From: Pseudomonas grimontii
GTDB lineage: Bacteria > Pseudomonadota > Gammaproteobacteria > Pseudomonadales > Pseudomonadaceae
Assembly: GCF_007858185.1 (NCBI RefSeq)
Contig: NZ_VFES01000004.1
Location: forward strand, 124,001-188,000
Length of the DNA stretch: 64,000 bases
Direction of reading: 5' to 3'
Shown here: positions 26,275 to 34,346 of the stretch, in pieces
Position numbering within the stretch: position 1 is the stretch's first letter
Layout: each line of letters opens with the position of its first letter
The notes under the pieces: generated by a model
The model's input: the letters and a program-made list of their open reading frames with translations, nothing else
What the model was told of the DNA's origin: nothing
Databases searched by the model: none
Program-made: the position numbers and the translations under genes

Positions 26275-29195
26275 CAGGCGGCTCCTTCGGTGGCGGCGAC
26301 TACTTTGGCCTGGTTGCTCGGTTTATGCGCGCGCACCGACTGGTGCCCGAGGGCGGTGAGCATCAGCAGCGTCGAGCCGACGACCATGGCGTACACGCCG
26401 ACGTCGAAGAACAAGGCGCTGGCGATATGAATATCGCCCAGCAGCGGCAGGCTGAAGTGCCAGGTATGGGTGGTGAGGAACGGGTAGCCGACAAACAACG
26501 CGCCGATCCCGGTCAGCGTCGCCGAGAACAGGCCGAAGCCCATCCAGCGCATCGGCCGCAGGCTCATCTGCGCCTCGACCCACTGGGTACCGGCGACCAT
26601 GTATTGCAGGATAAACGCCACCGACATCACCAGGCCCGCGACAAACCCGCCGCCCGGTTGGTTGTGGCCGCGCATGAACAGGTAGAACGACACCACCACT
26701 GCAATCGGCAGCAGCAGGCGCACCAGCACCGCCGGCACCATCATGAAACCCAGGGCGGTGTCGCTGGCCTGGCGCGGGTTGACCAGGTCGGTGGCCACGT
26801 CCGGTGCCAGTTGGCGCTGTTGCGCGGGCAGTTGCATGCTTTCCTTGGACGGGCGGAAGCGCCGCAGCAGGGCGTACACGGTCAGCGCCACGGCGCCGAG
26901 CACGGTGATTTCGCCCAAGGTATCGAAGCCACGAAAGTCCACCAGCATCACGTTCACCACATTGCTGCCACCGCCCTCGGGCAGGGCGCGGCTCAAGTAG
27001 AACGAGGAAATATCGTTAGGCGTCTGGCGCGTCAGCATCGCGTAGGACAGCAGCGCCATGCCGCCGCCCACCACGGTGGAGAGCAGGAAGTCGCGCACCC
27101 GGCGAATCCGCGCCTTGCGCAAGGTATTGGGCAGTGGCCACACCTCTTCGATCCGTCGTGGCAACCAGCGCAGGCCGAGCAGGATCAGTACCGTGGTGAC
27201 GACTTCCACCACCAATTGGGTCAGCGCCAGGTCGGGTGCCGAGAACCACACGAAGGTGACGCAGGTCATCAGGCCGCACACGCTGACCATGGTCAGGGCC
27301 GCGAGCCGGTGGTACTTGGCTTGCCAGGCGGCGCCCAGGGCACAGGCAATCGCCAGCAACCACAGGGTGACGAACACGATGGAACCCGGGATCTTCGGCC
27401 GGTCGCCCCAGGTAAGGCCGCTGTTGAGCATCGGGATCATGGCGCCGATCACTGCGACGATCACCAGCAGGAACAATTGGGTTTGCAGGCGCTTGGTGCT
27501 GATGCGTTTCTCGATCTTGCGCACCCCGCGCATCATCACCACCAGGCTGCGCTCGAAGCCGCGCTTGCCGTTGAAGTAGCTGATGATCGGTGGGTACTTG
27601 AAGCGGCCACGCTTGAGTTGCTTGCGCAGCAGCAGGTACAGCACCACGCCACCGGACATGGCCACCAGGCTCATGATCATCGGCGCATTCCAGCCGTGCC
27701 AGATCGCCAGGCTGTACTCCGGCAGCACGCCACCGACCACCGGCAGCGCGGCGGCGGCGAGGATCGAACCGACCACCTGGGCCGGGAAGATCCCCACCAG
27801 CAGGCAGGTAAACACCAACAGCTCAACCGGCGCGCGCATCCAGCGCGGCGGCTCGTGGGGCGTATGGGGCAGGTCGGTGGTGGGCGGGCCGAAGAACACA
27901 TCGACCGTAAACCGCAGGGCGTAGGCCACGCTGAACGTACCCGCGATGGTGGCGATCACCGGCAGGGCGATTTCCACCCATTTTGTCGCCGAGATAAACA
28001 CCGTTTCGGCGAAGAACATCTCTTTGGACAGGAAACCATTGAGCAACGGCACACCGGCCATGGAGGCACTGGCAACCATGGCCAGGGTCGCGGTAAACGG
28101 GATCAAGCGCACCAGGCCGCTGAGTTTGCGGATGTCCCGCGTGCCGCTTTCGTGGTCGATGATGCCCGCCGCCATGAACAGCGAGGCCTTGAAGGTGGCG
28201 TGGTTGAGGATATGGAACACGGCTGCGACGGCGGCCAGGGGACTGTTGAGGCCCAGCAGCAGGGTGATCAGCCCGAGGTGGCTGATGGTGGAATAGGCTA
28301 AAAGGCCCTTGAGATCATTCTGGAACATGGCGCAGTAAGCGCCGAGGAGGAGGGTGAGGGCGCCGGCACCGCCGACGATCCAGAACCATTCTTCGCTGCC
28401 GGACAGCGACGGCCACAGGCGGGCCAGCAGGAACACGCCGGCCTTCACCATCGTCGCCGAATGCAGATACGCCGACACCGGCGTGGGGGCCGCCATGGCG
28501 TGGGGCAGCCAGAAGTGGAACGGGAACTGCGCGCTTTTGCTCAGGGCGCCGATCAGCACCAGCGCGAGCATCACCGGGTACAGCGAATGTGCGCGAATCT
28601 GGTCGCCGGCAGCCAGCACCAGGTCCAGGTCATAGCTGCCGACGATATGCCCCAGCAGCATCACCCCGGCCAGCAGGCACAGGCCGCCCGCGCCGGTGAC
28701 CATCAGCGCCATATAGGCACCGCGTCGCGCATCGGCGCGGTGGTGCCAGTAGCCGATCAACAGGAACGAGAACAGGCTGGTCAGTTCCCAGAAGAACACG
28801 ATCTGGATCAGGTTGCCGGAAATCACCAGCCCGAGCATGGCACCCATGAAGGCCAGGAAAAACGCGAAGAAACGCGGCACCGGATCGTCCGGTGACATGT
28901 AGTAGCGCGCATACAGCGACACCAGCGCGCCGATGCCGAGCACCAGCATCGAGAACAGCCAGGCAAACCCATCCATGCGCAAGACGAAATTCAGGCCGAG
29001 GCTGGGCAACCACATGAATTCTTCGCGGATCACGCCACCGTGGGCGATCAGGGGGTAGAGCAGGGCGACTTGAACGGTTCCGACCAGGGCCACGAGGCCA
29101 GCCAGCAGGGATTCGGTGTTACGTGCATTATGCGGCAGCAAGGCCGCCAGACAGCTGCCAATGAACGGCAGAAGCAGTAGAACTATCAGGGACAT
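26274..29195 (-). CDS. mnhA: Mrp-type Na+(K+)/H+ antiporter subunit A, fused to subunit B
   Basis: 973-residue first subunit of a group-2 (A'CDEFG) Mrp antiporter. Residues about 1-600 are NuoL-like (FFWELTSLFSFLLIGYW; LSKSAQFPFHFWLPHAMAAPTPVSAYLHSATMVKAG, the proton path). About 640-810 holds the MrpA C-terminal helices, and about 820-945 is a full MnhB domain (VRLLLPIAVVVSFYLFMRGH, NQPGGGFVAGLVMSVAFILQ). This explains why no separate B gene exists. The enzyme exchanges Na+ or K+ for protons and supports salt or alkaline tolerance. It is the first gene of the operon; its promoter must lie in 29196-29300, but no clear boxes were assigned. Confidence 0.95.
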   Translation of the reverse strand: MSLIVLLLLPFIGSCLAALLPHNARNTESLLAGLVALVGTVQVALLYPLIAHGGVIREEFMWLPSLGLNFVLRMDGFAWLFSMLVLGIGALVSLYARYYMSPDDPVPRFFAFFLAFMGAMLGLVISGNLIQIVFFWELTSLFSFLLIGYWHHRADARRGAYMALMVTGAGGLCLLAGVMLLGHIVGSYDLDLVLAAGDQIRAHSLYPVMLALVLIGALSKSAQFPFHFWLPHAMAAPTPVSAYLHSATMVKAGVFLLARLWPSLSGSEEWFWIVGGAGALTLLLGAYCAMFQNDLKGLLAYSTISHLGLITLLLGLNSPLAAVAAVFHILNHATFKASLFMAAGIIDHESGTRDIRKLSGLVRLIPFTATLAMVASASMAGVPLLNGFLSKEMFFAETVFISATKWVEIALPVIATIAGTFSVAYALRFTVDVFFGPPTTDLPHTPHEPPRWMRAPVELLVFTCLLVGIFPAQVVGSILAAAALPVVGGVLPEYSLAIWHGWNAPMIMSLVAMSGGVVLYLLLRKQLKRGRFKYPPIISYFNGKRGFERSLVVMMRGVRKIEKRISTKRLQTQLFLLVIVAVIGAMIPMLNSGLTWGDRPKIPGSIVFVTLWLLAIACALGAAWQAKYHRLAALTMVSVCGLMTCVTFVWFSAPDLALTQLVVEVVTTVLILLGLRWLPRRIEEVWPLPNTLRKARIRRVRDFLLSTVVGGGMALLSYAMLTRQTPNDISSFYLSRALPEGGGSNVVNVMLVDFRGFDTLGEITVLGAVALTVYALLRRFRPSKESMQLPAQQRQLAPDVATDLVNPRQASDTALGFMMVPAVLVRLLLPIAVVVSFYLFMRGHNQPGGGFVAGLVMSVAFILQYMVAGTQWVEAQMSLRPMRWMGFGLFSATLTGIGALFVGYPFLTTHTWHFSLPLLGDIHIASALFFDVGVYAMVVGSTLLMLTALGHQSVRAHKPSNQAKVVAATEGAA

Positions 29196-29306
29196 AGGCT
29201 TCTAATCTGCGGGAGTTTGGGATGCATCATACGTGCCGCTTTCACGATCACCAAACGGCAAGATGTGGCAGGATCCTACAGAGGCAGTGGAAGGCGGCTA
29301 CAAGCG

Positions 29307-29363
29307 GCAAGCTGCAAGATAATAGCCGACCGCGTATTTCTTGCAGCTTGCAGCTTGCAGCTT
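29307..29363. repeat. Inverted and tandem AGCTTGCAGCTTGC repeat
   Basis: GCAAGCTGCAAG (29307-29318) pairs with CTTGCAGCTTGC (29340-29351), and the latter continues as tandem CTTGCAG units to 29363. The hairpin lies just after the stop of the DMT gene on the minus strand, so it may act as a transcription end or mRNA-stabilising hairpin. No T-run follows. Confidence 0.7.
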
Positions 29364-29369
29364 AAAGCA

Positions 29370-30299
29370 TCACCTGCGACTTTCCGGTTCAACTTCGGCC
29401 TCGGCATCGACAACTTTCGAGCTGCTCCTCTTCATCTCACTCACAATCACCGCCACCACAATCAACGCCGCACCCAGCATCGCAATCGGCGGGAACCGCT
29501 CGCCGGCGATCCGCCCGACTACCCCTGCCCACACCGGCTCACCGGCATAGATCAACGTGGCCCGTGTCGGCGAAACGCTCTGCTGCGCCCAGTTCATCGC
29601 GACCTGGATCACCGCACTGGTCAGGCCCAGGCCCACCGCGCTGAACAGCAGCAGCCACGAAAACCCTGGCAGCGCCTCCCCCATGGGCACCACCATCAGG
29701 AACGACAGCAGCGACGCGGTAGCCAGTTGCACCACCGTCACCCGGCGTACGTCCACCTGCCCGGCAAACGCACTGATCAAAATGATCTCGGCCGCAATCG
29801 CTATCGCGCCGATCAATGTGGCGATTTCACCGGGGCTGAAATTCAACGAGGCACCGGCAGGACCGGTCAACAACATCAACCCGGCAAACGCCAACATGAT
29901 GCCGATGCTCGGCATCAACCCCGGACGACGGCCCAGCACCAGCCACTGTAATAAAGGTACGAACGGGACATAGAGCGCGGTGATGAACGCCGACTGGCTG
30001 CTCAAGATCGTCTGCAGGCCAATGGTCTGCAAGCCGTAGCCGAACATGATTGCCACGCCGATGAACACGCCGGCCTTCAGTTCGAACAACGTCAGGTCGC
30101 GCAAGGTACGCAAGGAAAAGAACCCCACCACAATCGCCGCCGCCGCAAAGCGCAGGCCCACGAAAAACATCGGCCCGCTGACGGTCATGGCATGCTGCAC
30201 CAGCAAAAACGTGCCGCCCCAAATCATGGTGATAAACACCAGGATGCATTCGGCTTTGCTGAAGCGGTTGAAACGCGACGGGGAGTTCGGGGTAGTCAT
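29370..30299 (-). CDS. DMT-superfamily (EamA) transporter
   Basis: 309-residue inner-membrane permease of ten helices made of two EamA repeats. The first begins FITMIWGGTFLLVQHAM with the typical WG motif; the second is around residue 170-300 (SPTRATLIYAGEPVWAGVVGRIAGERF). Such proteins export amino acids or small metabolites. It is divergent from an XRE-cupin regulator only 80 bp away, so regulation by that protein is likely. The ATG at 30299 gives a normal length; the longer frame would run through the shared promoter. Confidence 0.92.
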   Translation of the reverse strand: MTTPNSPSRFNRFSKAECILVFITMIWGGTFLLVQHAMTVSGPMFFVGLRFAAAAIVVGFFSLRTLRDLTLFELKAGVFIGVAIMFGYGLQTIGLQTILSSQSAFITALYVPFVPLLQWLVLGRRPGLMPSIGIMLAFAGLMLLTGPAGASLNFSPGEIATLIGAIAIAAEIILISAFAGQVDVRRVTVVQLATASLLSFLMVVPMGEALPGFSWLLLFSAVGLGLTSAVIQVAMNWAQQSVSPTRATLIYAGEPVWAGVVGRIAGERFPPIAMLGAALIVVAVIVSEMKRSSSKVVDAEAEVEPESRR

Positions 30300-30354
30300 G
30301 GCGGCTCGGTCTTGCAAGGGAAAGGCACGGACCGCACAATGCGCCGCACGCTGG

Positions 30355-30366
30355 GCAGTATACTGC
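30355..30366. promoter_or_regulatory. Palindromic operator between the DMT and XRE-cupin genes
   Basis: GCAGTATACTGC is a perfect 12-base palindrome in the middle of the 80-bp divergent gap. It contains a TATACT box. A related TATAGTGCAC follows at about 30387. It is a plausible binding site of the XRE regulator for control of both genes. Confidence 0.6.
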
Positions 30367-30379
30367 GCACACCCACCCA

Positions 30380-30955
30380 TTGAGCAATATAGTGCACAAA
30401 GAAAATCCACAACGGGCCTCGGTCCTGCAGCACGTCAGCCAGAACGTTCGTCGCCTGCGCCACGCCGCCGACCTGAGCCAGACCGCGCTCTCGGAAAAGT
30501 CCGGGGTCAGCCGGCGCATGCTGGTGGCGATTGAGGCGGGGGAAAAGAACGTCAGCCTGTCCACCCTCGACCGCGTGGCCGAAGCGTTGGATGTGGCGTT
30601 CAGCGACCTGATCCAGGCGCCGGATGTGCGCGATCACAGCCGCATCAACGAACTGGCCTGGGCGGGTGAAATCGACGGCAGCAAGGCGGTGTTGCTGGCC
30701 AAGGCCACGGCGCGGCGTGAGGTCGAGTTATGGGAGTGGCGCCTTGAACCGGGCGATCGTTATTGCCCGGACCCCGACCTGGAGGGGTGGAGCGAGCAAC
30801 TGTTCGTCTTCGAGGGCAGCCTGACGTTGGTGGTCGGCGATCAGGAAAACACCATCGGCACCGGCGAATTCTTCATGTTCGCCAGCCACCAGCCCCATGC
30901 CTATCGCAATGACGGCCAGGTCGCCGTGCGCTTTGTGCGCAATGTGGTGATCTAA
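30380..30955 (+). CDS. XRE-family regulator with C-terminal cupin domain
   Basis: 191-residue protein with an XRE helix-turn-helix at about residues 18-75 (LRHAADLSQTALSEKSGVSRRMLVAIEAGEKN) and a small cupin barrel at about 110-190 (EQLFVFEGSLTLVVGDQ, FMFASHQPHAYRND). Proteins of this design sense a small ligand in the cupin and regulate a nearby transporter or catabolic gene. Here that is the divergent DMT exporter. The start is uncertain: the frame opens with TTG at 30380 and a GTG follows at 30392, and neither has a clear ribosome site, which may mean a leaderless message. Confidence 0.87.
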   Translation: MSNIVHKENPQRASVLQHVSQNVRRLRHAADLSQTALSEKSGVSRRMLVAIEAGEKNVSLSTLDRVAEALDVAFSDLIQAPDVRDHSRINELAWAGEIDGSKAVLLAKATARREVELWEWRLEPGDRYCPDPDLEGWSEQLFVFEGSLTLVVGDQENTIGTGEFFMFASHQPHAYRNDGQVAVRFVRNVVI

Positions 30956-30997
30956 CTGTTTGCCAGCCAACAGTGGATGCACACTTTGCTGGTTTGA

Positions 30998-31007
30998 AAC
31001 CGCGGTT
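30998..31007. promoter_or_regulatory. Possible enhancer site upstream of the sulfur-gene promoter
   Basis: The perfect palindrome AACCGCGGTT lies about 50 bp upstream of the sigma-54 -24 element. A sigma-54 activator such as SfnR would need a site here, but the match to any known SfnR site was not checked. Confidence 0.3.
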
Positions 31008-31056
31008 GTACGCCTATTTACGCAGCAACCACCTGATTTTACTGACGATTAAATTC

Positions 31057-31072
31057 AGGCACGACTCCTGCA
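31057..31072 (+). promoter_or_regulatory. sigma-54 promoter of the sulfur-acquisition genes
   Basis: AGGCACGACTCCTGCA has GG and GC separated by exactly 10 bases and fits TGGCACG-N4-TTGCW with two mismatches. Transcription would start near 31083, 27 bases before the ATG. In P. putida the sfn genes need RpoN and the activator SfnR. Confidence 0.75.
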
Positions 31073-31109
31073 ATCACTCCAGTATCCCATCGGAGCCTGG
31101 AGTCGGCCC

Positions 31110-32306
31110 ATGTCTGCCCACCCTCAACAACCTGCCCATATCATCCGCTCGGACGCGGAGGCCATCGAGGTCGCCAAGCGCCTGGCCGAACGCTTTGCCG
31201 TCGACGCCAGCGAGCGTGACCGTGAGCGTCGCCTGCCTGTCGCCGAGCTTGACGAATTTTCCGCCAGCGGCCTGTGGGGCATCACCGTTCCCAAGGCCTA
31301 TGGCGGCGCCGAGGTGTCCTATGTGACGGTGGCCGAGGTGATCAAGTTGATCTCCGCCGCCGACCCGTCTTTGGGACAAATTCCGCAGAACCATCTGGGC
31401 GTAGTGGACATCCTCGTGCAAACCGCCACCGAGGAACAAAAGCTCCACTACTTCGGAAAAGTCCTGGCGGGTTATCGCTTCGGTAACGCCTTCTCCGAGG
31501 CCAAGAGCAAAAACGCCGGTACCTTCGATACCCAGATCCGCTTTCACGGCGACACCGCGCAAATCAACGGCGAGAAGTTCTACTGCACCGGCGCGTTGTT
31601 CGCGCATATCGTGCCCACCGTGGGTAATAACGAAAAGGGTCAGGCGTTCATCGGCCTCGTCGAGCGCGATGCGCCAGGCCTTACCGTCATCGACAACTGG
31701 GACGGCTTCGGCCAGCGCACCACCGCCAGCGGTGGTGTGACCCTCGACGGCGTGACCGTGCCCTTGAGCGCGGTGATTCCCGCCCACCTGGCGTTTGACC
31801 AACCCACGGCCGATGGGCCGATTTCGCAAATCATCCAGGCCGCCGTTGACACCGGCATTGCCCTCGGCGCCCTTGAACAGGCAAAAATCTTCGCGCGCCA
31901 GGCCCGCCCGTGGATCGACAGCCAGCAGGATCACGGCTGGCAGGATCCATTCACCATCGCCGCCATCGGTGATCTGGAATGGCGTGTGCACGGCACCGAA
32001 GCCATCCTCGCCAAGGCCGGCCTGGCTGTCGACCGGGCCCTCGCCGAACCGAATGAAGACACGGTTGCCCAAGCCTCGCTGGTGGTCGCCCAGGCCAAGG
32101 TCCTGTCGGCCGAAACCGCGTTGCTCGCCAGCAGCAAACTCTTCGAACTGGCCGGGACCCGCTCGGTCACCGCCAAGCACAACCTCGACCGCTTCTGGCG
32201 CAACGCGCGCACCCACACCCTGCACGACCCGGCCCGCTGGAAATACCACCTGATCGGCAACTTCGTGCTCAACGGCGTGAAACCTGCGCGCCACGCCTGG
32301 AACTGA
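31110..32306 (+). CDS. sfnB: SfnB-family sulfur acquisition oxidoreductase (DszC/acyl-CoA dehydrogenase fold)
   Basis: 398-residue flavin enzyme of the acyl-CoA dehydrogenase superfamily, in the branch with DszC and SfnB used to obtain sulfur from organic compounds when sulfate is scarce. Domain order is an N-terminal helical part (1-120), a middle beta part (FSEAKSKNAGTFDTQIR, NGEKFYCTGALFAH), and a C-terminal helical bundle ending LDRFWRNARTHTLHDPARWKYHLIGNFVLNG. The R-x-x-R-x-A-R-T segment is typical of DszC-like monooxygenases, which use reduced flavin supplied by a reductase. A sigma-54 promoter lies 38 bp upstream. The next two genes follow closely and should be co-transcribed. Confidence 0.9.
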   Translation: MSAHPQQPAHIIRSDAEAIEVAKRLAERFAVDASERDRERRLPVAELDEFSASGLWGITVPKAYGGAEVSYVTVAEVIKLISAADPSLGQIPQNHLGVVDILVQTATEEQKLHYFGKVLAGYRFGNAFSEAKSKNAGTFDTQIRFHGDTAQINGEKFYCTGALFAHIVPTVGNNEKGQAFIGLVERDAPGLTVIDNWDGFGQRTTASGGVTLDGVTVPLSAVIPAHLAFDQPTADGPISQIIQAAVDTGIALGALEQAKIFARQARPWIDSQQDHGWQDPFTIAAIGDLEWRVHGTEAILAKAGLAVDRALAEPNEDTVAQASLVVAQAKVLSAETALLASSKLFELAGTRSVTAKHNLDRFWRNARTHTLHDPARWKYHLIGNFVLNGVKPARHAWN

Positions 32307-32317
32307 GGACCTGACCC

Positions 32318-32644
32318 ATGACCGCACTGACGCTCGCACGCCAACTGCTGGACAGCACCCGTCGCCACGTCGAAAAAAGCGATGACCCCTACGTGATCAG
32401 CCGCTTCGGCGATTGGCAGATTCGCGTGGATGTAGCGGCCGCCTTGCTTGAGCGCGCCGAAATCGATCCAAGCCCGGTCGCCCTCACCGAAGCGCAGATC
32501 GCCGCCGCTGAAGCCTTGCTCTTCGCCAGCAACACCGAATTCGAACTCACCGGCCAACGCACCGCGCTGCCACCGACCCTGGATGATCCGTTGCGCTGGA
32601 AGTACCAGGTCGTCGGCAACTACCACCTCAACGGAGTGCTGTGA
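32318..32644 (+). CDS. Small protein resembling the C-terminal end of SfnB
   Basis: 108-residue protein with a good ribosome site (TGAGGAC) 11 bp after sfnB. Its second half is a shortened copy of the SfnB C-terminus. AEALLFASNTEFELTGQRTA matches AETALLASSKLFELAGTRSV, and DDPLRWKYQVVGNYHLNGV matches HDPARWKYHLIGNFVLNGV. About 12 residues are missing between them, including the LDRFWRNART segment needed in the enzyme. It has no flavin-binding domain, so it cannot be an enzyme alone. Its stop overlaps the next start (TGATG), so the frame is kept. It could be a partner of SfnB or the monooxygenase, or a relic of a second dehydrogenase gene. Confidence 0.82.
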   Translation: MTALTLARQLLDSTRRHVEKSDDPYVISRFGDWQIRVDVAAALLERAEIDPSPVALTEAQIAAAEALLFASNTEFELTGQRTALPPTLDDPLRWKYQVVGNYHLNGVL

Positions 32645-34047
32645 TGTCCCGTGAAATCCGCTTGAACGCCTTCGACATGAACTGCGTCGGCCACCAATCG
32701 CCGGGCCTGTGGGCACATCCGCGTGACCGCTCGTGGCAGTACAAGGATCTTGAGTACTGGACCGACTTGGCGAAGATCCTCGAGCGCGGCAAGTTCGACG
32801 GCCTGTTTATCGCCGACGTACTGGGCATCTACGACGTGTACAACGGCAATGGCGACGCGGCGATTCGCCAGGCGACCCAGGTGCCGGTCAACGACCCGTT
32901 GTCGCTGATCGCACCGATGGCGCTGGTCACCGAGCACTTGGGTTTTGGCCTGACCGCGTCGCTGTCGTTCGAACATCCGTATCCGTTTGCGCGCAGGCTC
33001 TCGACCCTCGACCACCTGACCAAGGGCCGCATCGGCTGGAACATCGTCACGTCCTACCTGGAAAGCGGCGCCAAGAACCTTGGCCAGAAAGCCCAGACCG
33101 AACACGACGCGCGCTACGACTACGCCGAGGAATACCTGGAGGTCTGCTACAAACTCTGGGAAGGCAGTTGGGAAGAGGGCGCGGTACTGCGTGACCGTGA
33201 ACGGCGGATTTTCAGCGATCCAAGCAAAATCCACGAGATCCGCCACGTCGGCAAACACTTCCAGGTGCCCGGCATCCACCTGTGCGAACCGTCGCCGCAG
33301 CGCACGCCGGTGCTGTACCAGGCCGGTGCCTCCAGCCGTGGCAAGCAGTTCGCCGCCGAGCAGGCCGAATGCGTGTTCGTTGCTGCGCCGTCCAAGGTAC
33401 TGCTGAAAAAGACCGTCGCCGACATCCGCCGCCGTGCGGCCGAAGCCGGGCGCGACCCGAATAAAATCCTGATCTTCAACTTGCAGACGGTGATCGTCGA
33501 CGAGACCGATGCCAAGGCCAAGGCCAAGTTTGACGAGTACAAATCCTACGTCAGCTATGAAGGTGCGATGGCGCTGATCTCCGGCTGGACCGGGATCGAT
33601 TTCAGCCAGTTCAAGCCGGATGAACCGCTCAAGCACGTGCACACCAATGCGATTCAATCGGCGGTGGAAGCTTTCTCCACGGCGGATCCGAACAAGGTCT
33701 GGACCCCCAACGAACTGGCCGATTGGGTCGGTATCGGCGGCTTTGGCCCGCTGTTCGTCGGCGGCCCGCAGACCGTCGCCGACCTGTTGCAGGAGTGGGT
33801 CGAAGAGACCGACGTCGACGGCTTCAACCTCGCCTATGCGCTGACTCACGAAACCTTCGTCGACGCCGTCGAGTGGCTGGTGCCGGAGTTGCAGAAGCGC
33901 GGCGTGTACAAGACCGAATACGCCCAGGGCACCTTGCGCGAGAAGTTGTTTGGCGACGGTGCAAGGTTGGGCTCGAACCACCCAGGCGCCGGCTACCGTG
34001 ATCTATCAGGCTCACATAAAACCAATGTGGGAGGGGGCTTGCCCTAA
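32644..34047 (+). CDS. FMN-dependent monooxygenase of the NtaA/SnaA/DszA family (DmoA-like)
   Basis: 467-residue bacterial-luciferase-like TIM barrel. Family motifs are LNAFDMNCVGHQSPGLWAHP at the start, FDGLFIADVLGIYDVYNG, LSTLDHLTKGRIGWNIVTSY, and QRTPVLYQAGASSRGKQFAA. Such enzymes oxidise small sulfur compounds (dimethyl sulfide for DmoA, sulfones for DszA) with reduced FMN, which fits the SfnB neighbour. The start ATG at 32644 overlaps the stop of the small gene before it. The last residues (NVGGGLP) and the stop codon are translated from a REP sequence at 34025, so the natural C-terminus has been replaced or extended. Confidence 0.92.
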   Translation: MSREIRLNAFDMNCVGHQSPGLWAHPRDRSWQYKDLEYWTDLAKILERGKFDGLFIADVLGIYDVYNGNGDAAIRQATQVPVNDPLSLIAPMALVTEHLGFGLTASLSFEHPYPFARRLSTLDHLTKGRIGWNIVTSYLESGAKNLGQKAQTEHDARYDYAEEYLEVCYKLWEGSWEEGAVLRDRERRIFSDPSKIHEIRHVGKHFQVPGIHLCEPSPQRTPVLYQAGASSRGKQFAAEQAECVFVAAPSKVLLKKTVADIRRRAAEAGRDPNKILIFNLQTVIVDETDAKAKAKFDEYKSYVSYEGAMALISGWTGIDFSQFKPDEPLKHVHTNAIQSAVEAFSTADPNKVWTPNELADWVGIGGFGPLFVGGPQTVADLLQEWVEETDVDGFNLAYALTHETFVDAVEWLVPELQKRGVYKTEYAQGTLREKLFGDGARLGSNHPGAGYRDLSGSHKTNVGGGLP

Positions 34048-34273
34048 TGCCAGTCAGTTAAGGAGGAACACTGTAACTGTGGCGAGCGGGCTTGTCGAGT
34101 CGTCGCACCGCCCGCGTTGGGCTGCGCAGCAGCCCCAATAAGAGCGCTGCAGTGTGCCAGGCAGGTCCGGGGCTGTGTTTTGGGGCTGCTTCGCAGCCCA
34201 ACGCGGGGCAAGCCCGCTCGCCACAGGTTACTGTTTGCCCGTTCTAGCATTAGGGCTTGCCCCCTCCCACAGT
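34024..34273. repeat. Outer REPIN, containing a second REPIN
   Basis: The arms TGTGGGAGGGGGCTTGCCC (from 34025) and GGGCTTGCCCCCTCCCACA (to 34272) enclose a REPIN of another family at 34080. The left arm overlaps the end of the monooxygenase gene. The 299-bp gap to the next gene holds nothing else visible. Confidence 0.85.
34080..34226. repeat. Inner REPIN of the GGCGAGCGGGCTTG family, left arm with loop cassette
   Basis: The left arm (34080-34136) has GTCGAGTCGTCGCACCG (34094-34110) inserted at the hairpin tip. The right arm (34179-34226) lacks it. The rest matches the inner REPIN at 22890. Confidence 0.83.
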
Positions 34274-34346
34274 TGTCCCGTGTCGATCCAAATAATCAAG
34301 CCAGCGGACCACCGCACGCACACCCCCCCAATAGGAGCAACCCCCT

